A stretch of 64,000 nucleotides of DNA from Devosia subaequoris (GTDB lineage: Bacteria > Pseudomonadota > Alphaproteobacteria > Rhizobiales > Devosiaceae): NCBI RefSeq assembly GCF_014197055.1, contig NZ_JACIEW010000004.1:248001-312000 (forward strand). The letters run 5' to 3'. Position numbers and translations under genes: made by a program. Shown piece after piece: positions 1 to 9,549 of this stretch; position 1 is the first letter of the stretch, and each line of letters starts with the position of its first letter. Under the pieces are notes generated by a model. It was not told where the DNA came from. It worked only from the letters and a program-made list of their open reading frames with translations, and ran no database searches.

Positions 1-1026
1 GGTCCGAATGGCCACGTTGAAGGCGAAATCACCGTTCGGCGCCAAATAGCCGATTGACCCGGTATAGAGTCCGCGCGGGCTCGCTTCGAGGGCGTGGATG
101 ATTTCCATCGCCCGCAATTTCGGCGCGCCGGTGATCGAGCCGCACGGGAAGAGATTTTCCAGCACCTCAACAAAGTCCACGCCCGGACGCCTTCGCGCCC
201 TGATGCCCGAGGTCATGGTGTGCAGGCTGCGATAAGTCTCCACCGAGAACAGGTCTGTCACCTCGACCGAGCCGATCTCGGCAATGCGGGCAAGATCGTT
301 GCGCAGCAGGTCAACGATCATCAGGTTTTCAGCGCGGTTCTTTTCATCGGCGGCCAGCGCTGCCCGGCCCGCATCGTCTTCGCTGACCGTCCGCCCGCGC
401 CGCAGCGTGCCCTTCATCGGTCGGGCGCCAAGGACATTTTTGACAGAGGAAACGAAAAGCTCGGGCGAGCGGGAGAGCACATGGTGATCCCCGGCATTGA
501 GATAGGCGCCGTATGCAGTGTGCTGGCTCTGGGCCAGACGGCGATAGAGACCGAGCGGATCGCCCTCGAGTTCAAACTGCGCCTTGAAGGTGAGGTTGAC
601 CTGATAGCTGTCGCCGGCGGCAATCAGCGCCTTGACCTGCTCAAAGGGCTTTTCATAGTCCGCAAAGCTGGGGATGGGACTGACAGCAATGGCCTGACCA
701 TCAGGCGCCTCGGCCAAAATCTGCTGCACCTGGTCGACCCCGAGCCGCTGTGGTGCTGGGTAAAGTCCGAACCAGAGCAGCGGGGTCTTGCTGCGTTCGG
801 GGAGAAGCGCTTCAAGCCGCTCCTCAAACACAAAGCCCAGCTCATAAGCGAAATAACCAGCAGCCCACAGCCCGTTCCGACCGGCCTCGGCGATTCGCGC
901 AAGGGCCGCTCTTGCCTCGGCGGCGCTATGCGCCACCAGCACCTCGCGCGGGGCGCTGAACAGCAGATTCTGGCCCTCAGGGGCAAGATTGTCATGCAGC
1001 AATAGGGTGCCGGGCGTCGTCATCAT
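1..1026 (-). CDS. pabB: Aminodeoxychorismate synthase component I (3' end beyond window)
   Basis: The reading frame stays open from an ATG at 1026 to the window edge, giving 342 residues of a chorismate-binding (TrpE/PabB) enzyme that converts chorismate plus ammonia to 4-amino-4-deoxychorismate for folate synthesis. Visible signatures are RPMKGT near residue 200, whose lysine is the PabB-type nucleophile (anthranilate synthase has alanine there), NLMIVDLLRNDLARI, and PCGSITGAPKLRAMEII near residue 300. The C-terminus is missing because the window ends, so a PabC (lyase) fusion, common in this group, cannot be excluded. It is transcribed away from dnaK. Confidence 0.92.
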   Translation of the reverse strand, partial: MMTTPGTLLLHDNLAPEGQNLLFSAPREVLVAHSAAEARAALARIAEAGRNGLWAAGYFAYELGFVFEERLEALLPERSKTPLLWFGLYPAPQRLGVDQVQQILAEAPDGQAIAVSPIPSFADYEKPFEQVKALIAAGDSYQVNLTFKAQFELEGDPLGLYRRLAQSQHTAYGAYLNAGDHHVLSRSPELFVSSVKNVLGARPMKGTLRRGRTVSEDDAGRAALAADEKNRAENLMIVDLLRNDLARIAEIGSVEVTDLFSVETYRSLHTMTSGIRARRRPGVDFVEVLENLFPCGSITGAPKLRAMEIIHALEASPRGLYTGSIGYLAPNGDFAFNVAIRT

Positions 1027-1115
1027 GCGCTCTTAGGCGGTTTGTCCGCCGGGGGGAATCATCGAATGCGGACAGGCGCTTTATCGGGCATGCAGGAAAT
1101 TCAGCAAGACGCGCG

Positions 1116-1147
1116 CTTGAAGCGTCAATGACACCCCCCTATATACG
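1116..1147 (+). promoter_or_regulatory. RpoH (sigma-32) heat-shock promoter of dnaK
   Basis: CTTG at 1116-1119 is followed after exactly 18 bases by CCTATATACG at 1138-1147. This matches every fixed position of the alphaproteobacterial RpoH consensus CTTG-N17/18-CYTATNTNNG. The start of transcription would fall near 1153, leaving a leader of about 115 bases before dnaK. Confidence 0.85.
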
Positions 1148-1267
1148 CCCCGAGGCCCCGCAAGGGGCGATTTTATAACCTATGAGGGACCCCGGCCCAT
1201 CGGGCCAGGAAGCTGCTTTCCTTGAGAGGGCTTTAAATCGCGGGTTCGCTGAGAAAGAGGCAGAGTA

Positions 1268-3184
1268 ATGGCTAAAGTCATCGGTATCGACCTGGGTACT
1301 ACCAATAGCTGCGTTGCCGTCATGGACGGCACCAATCCCAAGGTGATTGAAAACGCTGAAGGCGCGCGGACCACTCCGTCCATGGTTGCCTTCTCCAAGG
1401 ATGGCGAGCGTCTGGTTGGCCAGCCGGCCAAGCGCCAGGCCGTCACCAATCCAGAAAACACCCTGTTTGCCGTCAAGCGCTTGATCGGCCGCCGCTACGA
1501 CGACAAGGTCGTGGCCAAGGACAAGGACCTGGTGCCCTTCAAGATCACCAAGGCCGACAATGGCGATGCGTGGGTGGAAGCCTCGGGCGAGAAGTATTCG
1601 CCGTCGCAGATTTCCGCCATGGTGCTGCAGAAGATGAAGGAAACCGCCGAGAGCTATCTCGGTGAGACCGTCACGCAGGCTGTGATCACCGTTCCGGCCT
1701 ACTTCAATGACAGCCAGCGCCAGGCCACCAAGGACGCAGGCAAGATTGCCGGCCTTGAAGTGCTGCGCATCATCAACGAGCCGACCGCAGCGGCCCTCGC
1801 CTATGGCCTGGACAAAAAGAATTCGGGCACCATCGCGGTCTATGACCTTGGTGGCGGTACCTTCGACGTCTCGATCCTGGAGATCGGCGATGGCGTGTTC
1901 GAGGTGAAGTCCACCAATGGTGATACGTTCCTGGGCGGTGAAGACTTCGACATGCGTCTGGTCGACTATCTGGCCGACGAGTTCAAGAAAGAGCAGGGCA
2001 TCGACCTGCGCGGCGACAAGCTCGCACTGCAGCGCCTCAAGGAAGCTGCGGAAAAGGCCAAGATCGAACTTTCGAGCTCGACACAGACCGAAATCAACCT
2101 GCCCTTCATCACCGCAGACGCTTCAGGCCCCAAGCACCTGACGCTCAAGCTCTCGCGCTCCAAGCTCGAATCGCTGGTCGATGACCTGATCAACCGCACC
2201 ATCGAGCCGTGCAAGCAGGCCATGAAGGACGCAGGCGTCTCGGCCAGCCAGATCGACGAGGTTGTGCTGGTGGGCGGCATGAGCCGCATGCCCAAGGTTC
2301 AGGAAGCGGTCAAGCAGCTGTTCGGCAAGGATCCGCACAAGGGTGTGAATCCGGACGAAGTGGTGGCACTGGGTGCTGCTATTCAGGGCGGCGTGCTGCA
2401 GGGCGACGTCAAGGACGTGCTGCTGCTCGACGTGACCCCGCTCTCGCTGGGCATTGAGACCCTGGGTGGCGTCTTTACCCGCCTGATCGATCGCAACACC
2501 ACCATCCCGACCAAGAAGAGCCAGACCTTCTCGACCGCCGAGGATAATCAGAACGCGGTGACCATCCGCGTCTTCCAGGGCGAGCGCGAAATGGCCGCGG
2601 ACAACAAGCTGCTGGGTAATTTCGACCTGGCCGGCATTCCGCCCGCACCGCGTGGCGTGCCGCAGATCGAGGTGACCTTCGATATCGACGCCAACGGTAT
2701 CGTCAATGTCTCGGCCAAGGACAAGGGCACCGGCAAGGAGCAGCAGATCCGCATCCAGGCCTCGGGTGGTCTTTCGGACGCCGATATTGAGCAGATGGTC
2801 AAGGATGCCGAGGCCAATGCCGAGGCAGACAAGAAGAAGCGCGAGGCCGTCGAAGCCAAGAACCAGGGCGAATCGCTGGTGCACTCGACCGAAAAGTCGC
2901 TGGCCGATTATGGCGACAAGGTCTCGGCCGATGACAAGGCTGCCATCGAAACCGCCATTGCCGATCTCAAATTGGTGCTGGAAGGCGACGATGCCGAAGC
3001 CATCAAGGAAAAGACCGCCACCCTGGCGGAAGCCTCGATGAAGCTGGGCGAAGCCATGTACAAGGCCAGCCAGGCCGAAGCTGAAGCCAAGGCCAATGGC
3101 TCCGACGATGATGGCGATGACGACGTGGTCGACGCCGACTTCGAAGAGGTCAAGGACGGCGACGACGACAAAAAGTCAGCCTAA
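1268..3184 (+). CDS. dnaK: Molecular chaperone DnaK (Hsp70)
   Basis: 638 residues, full family length. ATP-dependent cytosolic Hsp70 chaperone working with DnaJ and GrpE. The N-terminal ATPase domain carries [13 protein letters not shown] (residues 6-18), [17 protein letters not shown], and the phosphate-2 motif [16 protein letters not shown]; the substrate domain follows with [14 protein letters not shown], and the tail is acidic, ending in a [10 protein letters not shown]-type element typical of proteobacterial DnaK. An AAAGAGG ribosome site precedes the ATG. It is driven by the RpoH promoter upstream and closed by a strong hairpin before dnaJ, so dnaJ levels may depend on read-through or its own promoter. 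Confidence 0.99.
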   Translation: MAKVIGIDLGTTNSCVAVMDGTNPKVIENAEGARTTPSMVAFSKDGERLVGQPAKRQAVTNPENTLFAVKRLIGRRYDDKVVAKDKDLVPFKITKADNGDAWVEASGEKYSPSQISAMVLQKMKETAESYLGETVTQAVITVPAYFNDSQRQATKDAGKIAGLEVLRIINEPTAAALAYGLDKKNSGTIAVYDLGGGTFDVSILEIGDGVFEVKSTNGDTFLGGEDFDMRLVDYLADEFKKEQGIDLRGDKLALQRLKEAAEKAKIELSSSTQTEINLPFITADASGPKHLTLKLSRSKLESLVDDLINRTIEPCKQAMKDAGVSASQIDEVVLVGGMSRMPKVQEAVKQLFGKDPHKGVNPDEVVALGAAIQGGVLQGDVKDVLLLDVTPLSLGIETLGGVFTRLIDRNTTIPTKKSQTFSTAEDNQNAVTIRVFQGEREMAADNKLLGNFDLAGIPPAPRGVPQIEVTFDIDANGIVNVSAKDKGTGKEQQIRIQASGGLSDADIEQMVKDAEANAEADKKKREAVEAKNQGESLVHSTEKSLADYGDKVSADDKAAIETAIADLKLVLEGDDAEAIKEKTATLAEASMKLGEAMYKASQAEAEAKANGSDDDGDDDVVDADFEEVKDGDDDKKSA

Positions 3185-3206
3185 GACGATCTGACTGAAC
3201 TTTTGG

Positions 3207-3236
3207 AAAGCCCCGGTGGCAACGCCGGGGCTTTTC
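3207..3236 (+). terminator. Intrinsic terminator after dnaK
   Basis: Perfect 10-bp stem AAAGCCCCGG (3207-3216) / CCGGGGCTTT (3225-3234) with an 8-base loop and a short T run, 23 bases after the dnaK stop. Confidence 0.85.
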
Positions 3237-3285
3237 GTTAGAGCCGGTCCACCGCACCGAATCTGCCACTGAGGCATGGCTCGAC

Positions 3286-3299
3286 GTTTCACGTGAATC
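3286..3299 (+). other. parS-like site 1 (dnaK-dnaJ gap)
   Basis: GTTTCACGTGAATC: one base from the symmetric bacterial parS core GTTTCACGTGAAAC. It lies between the dnaK terminator and dnaJ, preceded by GGCTCGAC, similar to the bases before sites 2 and 4. It is the most distant site from parAB on the left. Confidence 0.6.
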
Positions 3300-3442
3300 C
3301 GGTGCGGTTGATCCATCCTGTTCCCCTTGCTAAGAGGCGCACGCCTGCCCATATGCGGGTTCAAGCGCCGACCTAGCCGGCCTTTCTTCATTGCAATCCA
3401 GCGCGACGACCAGACCGGCGCGACCGACAAAGAGAGTTCAAC

Positions 3443-4579
3443 TTGGCCAAACGCGATTTCTACGAGGTGCTTGGCTGCCAGAAGGGCGCTGATGACGGCG
3501 CTCTCAAGAGCGCCTATCGCAAGCTCGCCATGCAGTTTCACCCCGACCGCAATCCGGGCAATGAAGAGGCAGAGCACAAGTTCAAGGAAATCAACGAGGC
3601 CTACGACACCCTCAAGGACCCGCAAAAGCGCGCGGCCTATGACCGGTTTGGCCACGCGGCATTTGAAAATGGCGGTGGCGCCCGAGGCGGTCCGGGTTTC
3701 GGGCCGGAATTTGCTTCCTCCATGTCCGATATCTTCGAAGACATCTTCGGCGATTTCATGGGCGGTGGCGGCGGACGGCGCAGCAGTGGGGCGTCCCGTA
3801 TGCGCGGCTCGGACCTGCGCTACAATCTCGAAATCACGCTGGAAGAAAGCTTCGAGGGCCGGACGGTCGAGATCGACGTACCGACGCTGGCGACCTGCGA
3901 GACCTGCGACGGAGCCGGGGCCAAGCCAGGCACCGGTACCCATACCTGCCGCCAGTGTAACGGCCATGGCAAGGTGCGCGCCGCCCAGGGCTTTTTCACC
4001 ATCGAGCGCACCTGCCCGGTCTGTCAGGGTCGGGGCCAGATGATGGATCAGCCCTGCACCGATTGTGGTGGACAGGGTCGGCATCAGCAGAACCGCAAGC
4101 TCAGTGTGGACGTGCCCCAGGGCATTGAAGACGGCACCCGCATCCGCCTTGCCAATGAGGGCGAAGCCGGAGTGCGCGGTGGCCCGCCGGGCGATCTTTA
4201 TATTTTCGTTTCGATCAAGCCGCACCAGTTGTTCCAGCGCGATGGCGCAGATCTGTTTGCGCGCGTGCCCATTTCGATGACCACAGCGGCGCTGGGCGGC
4301 GAGTTCGAGGTGCCCACGCTGGGCAATGCCCGCGCCAAGGTGAAAGTGCCCGCCGGCACCCAGCCAGGCCAGCGCGTCCGCCTCAAGGGCAAGGGCATGC
4401 CGGTGCTGCGTTCAAAGGATGTGGGCGACCTCTATGTGCAGCTCGACATCGAGACGCCGCAAAATCTGAGCCGCAAGCAGCGCGAACTGCTCGAGGAATT
4501 CGCCCGGCTCGAAACCGGGGAAACCAGCCCGACCTCGGACGGTTTCTTCGATAAGCTCAAGAAGATGTTTGAGGCTTGA
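3443..4579 (+). CDS. dnaJ: Chaperone protein DnaJ (Hsp40)
   Basis: 378 residues. Co-chaperone that stimulates DnaK ATPase and delivers unfolded clients. The J domain has the HPD triad at residues 33-35, followed by a Gly/Phe-rich linker, then four zinc-binding repeats [24 protein letters not shown] and CTDCGGQG, and the two beta-barrel C-terminal domains. The start is TTG, directly giving the conserved [11 protein letters not shown]-terminus, with an AAAGAGAG ribosome site; no in-frame ATG fits. A weak TTG start may keep DnaJ below DnaK levels. Confidence 0.98.
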   Translation: MAKRDFYEVLGCQKGADDGALKSAYRKLAMQFHPDRNPGNEEAEHKFKEINEAYDTLKDPQKRAAYDRFGHAAFENGGGARGGPGFGPEFASSMSDIFEDIFGDFMGGGGGRRSSGASRMRGSDLRYNLEITLEESFEGRTVEIDVPTLATCETCDGAGAKPGTGTHTCRQCNGHGKVRAAQGFFTIERTCPVCQGRGQMMDQPCTDCGGQGRHQQNRKLSVDVPQGIEDGTRIRLANEGEAGVRGGPPGDLYIFVSIKPHQLFQRDGADLFARVPISMTTAALGGEFEVPTLGNARAKVKVPAGTQPGQRVRLKGKGMPVLRSKDVGDLYVQLDIETPQNLSRKQRELLEEFARLETGETSPTSDGFFDKLKKMFEA

Positions 4580-4589
4580 TCGCGCAGAT

Positions 4590-4614
4590 AAATCGCCCCG
4601 GTGGGGCGATTTTC
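4590..4614 (+). terminator. Intrinsic terminator after dnaJ
   Basis: Stem AATCGCCCC (4591-4599) / GGGGCGATT (4603-4611) with a 3-base loop and TTT following, 12 bases after the dnaJ stop. Confidence 0.85.
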
Positions 4615-4773
4615 GCGATCAAGGCCTGGAGAGCTATGCTCGACAGGCGGGTACGGCCAGAACGCTGCACGGTCTATTTGCGCCGGCGGCGCGATCTGAG
4701 GGCTCAAGGCCATGAGGCCTATGGCTGAATGGCACGCAGGAGCGGCGCGCTGGATGCCCAGCGCATCCATCAC

Positions 4774-5646
4774 ATGTCTGGGGGCCAAGCCGTGCATGAC
4801 ATCGTCCTGACCTTTGACGACAATTTCTGGGGCCCGGCCTATGCGACCATGCGCTCGCTCTGCCTGACCAGCACGGACCCCACAGCCCTGCGCTTCCGCG
4901 TTTTCCATACCGGGCTAAAGCCAGAGAATCTGGCGATCATCAAATCCATCGCCAGCGACTATGGTGCTGCGCTGCATCTGACCGATCTCCAGCAAAGCGA
5001 CATTCTGGGCGCGCGCATCGCCGCCTTCCCGCGCATTCGCATGAAGCGGCTTAATCCGATTGTCTATGTGCGCCTGTTCCTGAGCGAATTGCTGCCGGCC
5101 GGGATCCAACGAGCGCTCTATATCGATGCGGACACCTTTGTGCGCAATCCGATCGAAAAACTGTTCGCCATCGACATGCAAGGCAAAGTGATTGCTGCCG
5201 CGCTGCAGCCGGACCGCATGCATTGCATTGCCGGGCGCGATCTCAAGGCGCGGTCGAGCTTTTCCATGGCCGAGCCCTATTACAATGCCGGGGTGATGCT
5301 GATCGATCTCGAGCGCTACGCCCAGGTCGATTTCATCGCCGGGCTTAAAGAATTGCCTCCCGGCGAGCTCGAACGATTCTATTACGATCAGGACATTCTC
5401 AATTACGTCCTTAAAGGGCAGTTCCTCGAGCTTGACCCACGCTGGAACATGCAGAACCCCGAGCCGGCGCATGAAGTGTTCGACCCGCACATCCTGCATT
5501 ATTCATCCGACAGCCGCCCCTGGTGGCCCTGGGCGCGCGTGGCCTTCAAGCAGACCTATCGCCATCTGATGACCAATGCGCATTATTATCGCTACCAGCG
5601 CGAGCAATATTGGCGGCTAGTACGGCGGCTGTTGCGCCTGGGCTAG
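4774..5646 (+). CDS. Glycosyltransferase family 8 protein
   Basis: About 285-305 residues. Members of this family transfer a hexose from a nucleotide sugar while keeping the anomeric configuration, usually onto lipopolysaccharide or other surface glycans. The N-terminal DIVLTFDDNFWGPAYA strand, the metal-binding DxD in YIDADTFVRNP, YYNAGVMLIDLERY, and the HYSSDSRPWW near the end are all typical. The start is uncertain: ATG 4729 and ATG 4774 lack a clear ribosome site, while GTG 4792 has GGGG seven bases upstream and would begin just before DIVLTF as in relatives. It stands alone, so the acceptor cannot be named. Confidence 0.88.
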   Translation: MSGGQAVHDIVLTFDDNFWGPAYATMRSLCLTSTDPTALRFRVFHTGLKPENLAIIKSIASDYGAALHLTDLQQSDILGARIAAFPRIRMKRLNPIVYVRLFLSELLPAGIQRALYIDADTFVRNPIEKLFAIDMQGKVIAAALQPDRMHCIAGRDLKARSSFSMAEPYYNAGVMLIDLERYAQVDFIAGLKELPPGELERFYYDQDILNYVLKGQFLELDPRWNMQNPEPAHEVFDPHILHYSSDSRPWWPWARVAFKQTYRHLMTNAHYYRYQREQYWRLVRRLLRLG

Positions 5647-5684
5647 GGTAGGCCGCAACGCGGCCTACCCGAACCTCATCGCGA

Positions 5685-6092
5685 TTATTCGGACGGGAAC
5701 TTGGTCATGTCCATCCAGACATATTCCCAGACATGGCCGTCGATATCGGCAATGGCGCGCGAATACATGAAGCCATAATCATCCGGGTCGCGCTGTTCGC
5801 TACCACCGGCCTTGAGCCCGGCCTCGGCAATGGCGTCCACGGCCTCGCGGCTGTCACGCGACAGGGCATAGAGCGCGCCGGTCTCCTTGTTGAAATCGGG
5901 GATCGGCTTTTTCGAAAAGCTCTGGAATTTGTCGTGGGTCAGAAGCATCACATAGATGGTGTCCGAGATGACAATTGCGGCGGCTGTCTCGTCGGTGAAC
6001 TGCGGATTGTGTTCGAAACCGAGCGCATTGTAGTAAGCCATTGCGGCGGCGAGATCGCGCACGGGCACGTTGATGAAGATCGAGGTGGTCAT
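5685..6092 (-). CDS. VOC family (glyoxalase/bleomycin-resistance fold) protein
   Basis: 135 residues, one vicinal-oxygen-chelate domain. It starts with IFINVPVRDLAAAMAYYNAL, and ends with DIDGHVWEYVWMD, where the histidine and glutamate are likely metal ligands. Proteins of this length are often labelled lactoylglutathione lyase-like, but the substrate is unknown. It is transcribed divergently from the FMN reductase at 6210, sharing a 117-base gap that probably holds both promoters. Confidence 0.85.
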   Translation of the reverse strand: MTTSIFINVPVRDLAAAMAYYNALGFEHNPQFTDETAAAIVISDTIYVMLLTHDKFQSFSKKPIPDFNKETGALYALSRDSREAVDAIAEAGLKAGGSEQRDPDDYGFMYSRAIADIDGHVWEYVWMDMTKFPSE

Positions 6093-6209
6093 CGGGTTTC
6101 TCCCTGGAACATTGTGTCAGACAGACAGGGGCACATGCTCCCGCCAATTCACTTGCACCGACGAACCAGCCGGGTCACTTTCGACACTATCGGAAATTTC
6201 GGAGGCAAT

Positions 6210-6755
6210 ATGAAGACGGCACTCACCCTGTCCGGGTCGATCCGCAAGGGGTCCTACAACCGCATCCTGCAGCAGCATATGGGCCGCAAGCTCACTCAGG
6301 CGGGAGTGGCGGTGACAGAAATCAGCCTCAAAGATTTCGACATGCCGATTTTCAATGAAGACCTCGAGCCCGACCATGTGCCCGAAGCGGCGGTGAAACT
6401 GGCCGAGATGTGGCGCAGCCACGATATCGTGTTCATCGCCAGCCCCGAATATAATGGCGGGGTGCCGCCGCTGCTGGTCAACACCATTACCTGGCTGTCG
6501 CGCCAGAAGCCCAGCGTGTTCCGTCACGCCGTGTTCGGCATTGGCGGGGTCAGTTCGGGAAAGTATGGCACCATATGGTCCCTGAGCCACCTGCGTGACA
6601 GCCTCACCAAGGTGGGCACGCTGATCGTGCCGACGCTGCTCGGCATCGGCCCGGCCGATACAGCATTCGATGACAATGGCGACCCGGTGGAGCCGGGCAT
6701 CATCCGCAAGGTTGACCAGATGGTGACCGAATTGACCCATTTCAGCCGGGGATAG
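6210..6755 (+). CDS. NAD(P)H-dependent FMN reductase (flavodoxin-like fold)
   Basis: 181 residues. The N-terminal SGSIRKGSYN loop binds the FMN phosphate and SPEYNGGVPPLLVNTITWL is the standard signature of the FMN_red/ArsH/ChrR group, soluble enzymes that reduce flavins or quinones with NAD(P)H. The frame is open much further upstream, but the real start is the ATG at 6210: GGAGG lies at 6201-6205 and the conserved fold begins here, whereas the extension would run antisense through the VOC gene. The next gene follows after two bases, suggesting co-transcription. Confidence 0.9.
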   Translation: MKTALTLSGSIRKGSYNRILQQHMGRKLTQAGVAVTEISLKDFDMPIFNEDLEPDHVPEAAVKLAEMWRSHDIVFIASPEYNGGVPPLLVNTITWLSRQKPSVFRHAVFGIGGVSSGKYGTIWSLSHLRDSLTKVGTLIVPTLLGIGPADTAFDDNGDPVEPGIIRKVDQMVTELTHFSRG

Positions 6756-6757
6756 AA

Positions 6758-7363
6758 GTGCGCGCGCTCTACCTTACCCATCCCCAGGTTCAGATTGATG
6801 CGGCCATTCCGGTGCCGCTCTGGGGCCTGTCGGGTCTGGGCAGGGCGCGGGTCGAGGCCTTTGTGACGCGCGGCGTGGTGCCCGATGGGGCCATTGTCTT
6901 TTCGAGCCGCGAGACCAAGGCGCTGCAAATGGCCGAGCTGATTGCGGCGGCCGCCGGGACGCCGGTGCTGGCCGATCACCAAATGGGCGAGAATGACCGC
7001 TCATCCACCGGCTTTTTGCCGTCAGCCCTGTTCGAGGAAACGGCGGACCGCTTTTTTGCCTTTCCCCAGCAGAGCATTGAAGGCTGGGAGCGGGCTATCG
7101 ATGCGCAGGCGCGGATCGTTTCGACCATTCGCACTGCTTGCGCCTCAGTCCCGCCTGACGGTGTAGCAGTGTTTTGCGGCCATGGCGCGGTCGGTACCTT
7201 GCTCAAATGCCGGCTAGGCAATCGCCGCATTTCGCGGGAGGAGGACCAGGGCCATATCGGCGTCCCGGGTGGAGGCAATGGCTTTGTCTTTGACCTCGCC
7301 GCCAAGCAGCTCCTAAGCGACTGGACGCCGATGGAGGAGATCGAGCCGGATTGGTTTGGGTGA
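6758..7363 (+). CDS. Histidine phosphatase-like protein with degenerate RHG motif
   Basis: 201 residues, GTG start two bases after the FMN reductase stop. Overall order of motifs fits branch-1 histidine phosphatases: a first strand LYLTHPQV, WGLSGLGRARVEAF, SSRETKALQMAEL, GENDRSS, and VAVFCGHGAVGTLL near residue 140. The usual catalytic RHG is replaced by LTHP: the histidine nucleophile is kept, but the first arginine of the phosphate pocket is threonine. Whether it is an active phosphatase or a pseudo-enzyme cannot be told from sequence. I recall relatives in Rhizobiales that share the TH(P) form, so this is probably a subfamily trait. Confidence 0.75.
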   Translation: MRALYLTHPQVQIDAAIPVPLWGLSGLGRARVEAFVTRGVVPDGAIVFSSRETKALQMAELIAAAAGTPVLADHQMGENDRSSTGFLPSALFEETADRFFAFPQQSIEGWERAIDAQARIVSTIRTACASVPPDGVAVFCGHGAVGTLLKCRLGNRRISREEDQGHIGVPGGGNGFVFDLAAKQLLSDWTPMEEIEPDWFG

Positions 7364-7369
7364 GGGTTC

Positions 7370-7855
7370 CTATCGCCCCATCCAGTTCTCAAGCCCGAAC
7401 AGCTCCAGCGCATCGTTGAGCGCGGGGGTCAGCCGGTCGAGCCGGTCGGTCTCTCCTTCGACGTCCCGCAGCCGCATCGGACCGGCCATGGGCACCGCCG
7501 CTACCAGGGCAGCCCCAGCTTGGCTCAGGGATACATTGCGGGCCCGGCGGTCCTCGGGATTGGTGCGCACCTGGCACAAGCCCTTGCGCCGCAGATCATC
7601 GATCGCCTGGCCCAGCGTTGCCGGATGCGCCAGCAGCGCCTTGCGCAAGGCGGCCAGCGGAATATGCGGGCGTTCGGAGACGATGTGCAGCACCGCCAAT
7701 TGCAGTGTGGTGATCTTGTGATCGCGCTTGAGCGCGGCTTCAAAGGCCTTGAGCGCGGTGTCGAGCCGCATCCAGGCCACCATGGCCGCCAATGCCTGTT
7801 GCTGCATGAGAATATCCGGAAAACACGGGCAGAAAGCGGCTTGGTATGATGCCAT
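7370..7855 (-). CDS. MarR family transcriptional regulator
   Basis: About 161 residues from ATG 7855 (an alternative ATG lies at 7807). Winged-helix core: LQLAVLHIVSERPHIPLAAL, a recognition helix around HPATLGQAIDDLRRKGL, and the wing with NPEDRRARNVSLSQAG, the DxR wing signature of MarR repressors. It probably represses or activates neighbouring stress genes in response to a small ligand. The N-terminal segment has cysteines (FCPCF) that might be redox-sensitive, which is speculation. It is divergent from pyrF across 107 bases. Confidence 0.85.
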   Translation of the reverse strand: MASYQAAFCPCFPDILMQQQALAAMVAWMRLDTALKAFEAALKRDHKITTLQLAVLHIVSERPHIPLAALRKALLAHPATLGQAIDDLRRKGLCQVRTNPEDRRARNVSLSQAGAALVAAVPMAGPMRLRDVEGETDRLDRLTPALNDALELFGLENWMGR

Positions 7856-7962
7856 AGCAACGCCCTGCAAGCCTGTTATGGCGCCATAATACCAAGAGAA
7901 GGCTTGCTCTTGCGCAACACTTGTGCGAGGCGAAAAGCAAATCACAAATCGGGAGAAAGACC

Positions 7963-8664
7963 ATGGCTGGCCAGTTGATCGTGGGTCTTGACGTTTCCTC
8001 ACGCGCGCGCGCCGAGGAGATCGTGGCGCTGCTCGGCGACAGCGTCGATTTCTACAAGATCGGCTATCAGTGCTTTTACGGCGCCGACGGTCTCAATCTG
8101 GGCAAGGCCCTGCTTTCCGCCGGCAAGAAAGTCTTCTTCGACCTCAAACTGCTCGATATCGACAATACGGTCGAAAAGGGCGTGGCCGCGATTGCCGAAA
8201 CCGGCGCTACCATGCTGACCGTGCACGCCTATCCCAAGGCGATGCGCGCCGCGCAGAAGGCGGCCGCGGGATCTGGTCTTTCTATTTTGGGCGTCACTGT
8301 CCTGACCTCGATGGATGACAATGACGTCAAGGATGCCGGCTATGCCCGCGATGCGGCCGGACTGGTTGCCCTGCGTGCCCAGCAAGCGAAGGAGGCCGGC
8401 ATTGGCGGCGTGGTCGCTTCGGCCCATGAGGCCGAAATGGTCCGCACTATTGTGGGCAAGCACATGGCCGTGGTCACCCCCGGTATCCGCCCCGCCGGCG
8501 CTGACCTTGGAGATCAGAAGCGCGCCATGACCCCCGGTGACGCCTTAAGCGCCGGAGCATCCCACCTCGTCGTCGCCCGCCCGATCATCGCGGCGGCAGA
8601 CCCGGCGGCCGCGGCAAGGGCGATACTGGCAGAGATGGACGGAAAGCGGGTGAGCGTGGCTTAG
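7963..8664 (+). CDS. pyrF: Orotidine 5'-phosphate decarboxylase
   Basis: 233 residues. Last step of UMP synthesis: decarboxylation of OMP in the cytosol. The TIM-barrel signatures are [14 protein letters not shown] at the N-terminus, the catalytic [11 protein letters not shown] (Lys-Asp tetrad with FFDLK), and TPGIRP plus SHLVVARPI for phosphate binding. Start chosen at ATG 7963 with GGGAGAAAG upstream; 14 extra residues of open frame before it are not conserved. Its last four bases overlap the end of the convergent gene below. Confidence 0.97.
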   Translation: MAGQLIVGLDVSSRARAEEIVALLGDSVDFYKIGYQCFYGADGLNLGKALLSAGKKVFFDLKLLDIDNTVEKGVAAIAETGATMLTVHAYPKAMRAAQKAAAGSGLSILGVTVLTSMDDNDVKDAGYARDAAGLVALRAQQAKEAGIGGVVASAHEAEMVRTIVGKHMAVVTPGIRPAGADLGDQKRAMTPGDALSAGASHLVVARPIIAAADPAAAARAILAEMDGKRVSVA

Positions 8665-9404
8665 CTCAGCTCAAGCGGGAAGGGCGTCGGCTGCCAATAG
8701 GGTTTCAGACCGAGCTTTTCGACTCGTTGTGCTTCCCATCGATGCAATTGTGCCGCGATACTGGCGCGATCATTCCTATGCGCGAGATCCGCTAGCAATT
8801 TCATGTCTTTGTGCCGAGCGATGTAGGTGTTTGCCACGCTGACCTTGTGATCGCCCCAATTATTGCGCCCACCACGCTCCCGCTCGATGAGGCCCTCTTC
8901 CAGCAGTTCAAGGTAGCCCACTTCGTTCTCGGCGAGCTCGGCATCCACGGCGGCGCACAAGTCTTCGAGCTTTCCCAGGGCTGCAAGCACGGCGGCCTGC
9001 AGCGGCGGTGAATGCGATAGTCCGGTGCCGGCTACGTTCCACAATAGTCCATCTTCGCATGTCAGTTCGTAAAGCGCCTGGATTGTATCGAGCCGGCGCA
9101 GACCCCTCTCCAACGCATCGTCAGTCATTTGCGAAAGTTTCGCCGCAAAGCCGGACTCCGTCGAATGCCCGACCATTAGGTCCAAACCGAACGTGTGACT
9201 CATGGGTACGGAAGGCGGCACAAACAGGACGCCAAAGGTGGCAGTCGGATTGGGGTAAGTTCTTTGGGACGACCCCATGAACCGTATGGCACGATAGATG
9301 TGATTGAGAGGCCGAAGCAGAAGGTCGCGGCCCACAAGGAGCAGGTCCGGGTGCCTTGCAAGGAGCGGTCTAGTCCAGCGCTTTACCTCTGCCGAGGTCG
9401 TCAT
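8661..9404 (-). CDS. Hypothetical protein of unknown family
   Basis: 247 residues, no family recognised. It starts [20 protein letters not shown], contains a [20 protein letters not shown] helix, a leucine- and glutamate-rich helical middle, and a C-terminal half with [20 protein letters not shown] and a proline-rich end. There is no signal peptide or membrane segment. Codon use looks less GC-biased than in pyrF or the adenosine kinase beside it, hinting at an accessory gene. It is tail-to-tail with pyrF, overlapping it by four bases. Confidence 0.6.
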   Translation of the reverse strand: MTTSAEVKRWTRPLLARHPDLLLVGRDLLLRPLNHIYRAIRFMGSSQRTYPNPTATFGVLFVPPSVPMSHTFGLDLMVGHSTESGFAAKLSQMTDDALERGLRRLDTIQALYELTCEDGLLWNVAGTGLSHSPPLQAAVLAALGKLEDLCAAVDAELAENEVGYLELLEEGLIERERGGRNNWGDHKVSVANTYIARHKDMKLLADLAHRNDRASIAAQLHRWEAQRVEKLGLKPYWQPTPFPLELS

Positions 9405-9490
9405 AGGCTGGGTCTAAGCTCAATAATGAAGAATGGTACAACACCAAAATGCGATAAGTGGGCCCAAAGCGCCCTCACATGCATGGCGCC

Positions 9491-9507
9491 CTGGAACTTC
9501 GTTCCAG
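9491..9507. other. Hairpin between the hypothetical gene and the adenosine kinase
   Basis: CTGGAAC / GTTCCAG with a TTC loop, 40-odd bases beyond the adenosine kinase stop. There is no T run, so a terminator role is uncertain. Confidence 0.35.
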
Positions 9508-9549
9508 CAATTGCATCACTGGCGCAATGCTCACCAACGCGAACGGTCG

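Noticed and set aside
5733-6209. N-terminal extension of the FMN reductase frame
   Set aside because: It runs antisense to the VOC gene, and GGAGG at 6201 fixes the start at 6210.
9405-9549. Gap between the hypothetical gene and adenosine kinase
   Set aside because: Looked for a small gene; only a short hairpin was visible and no ribosome site.
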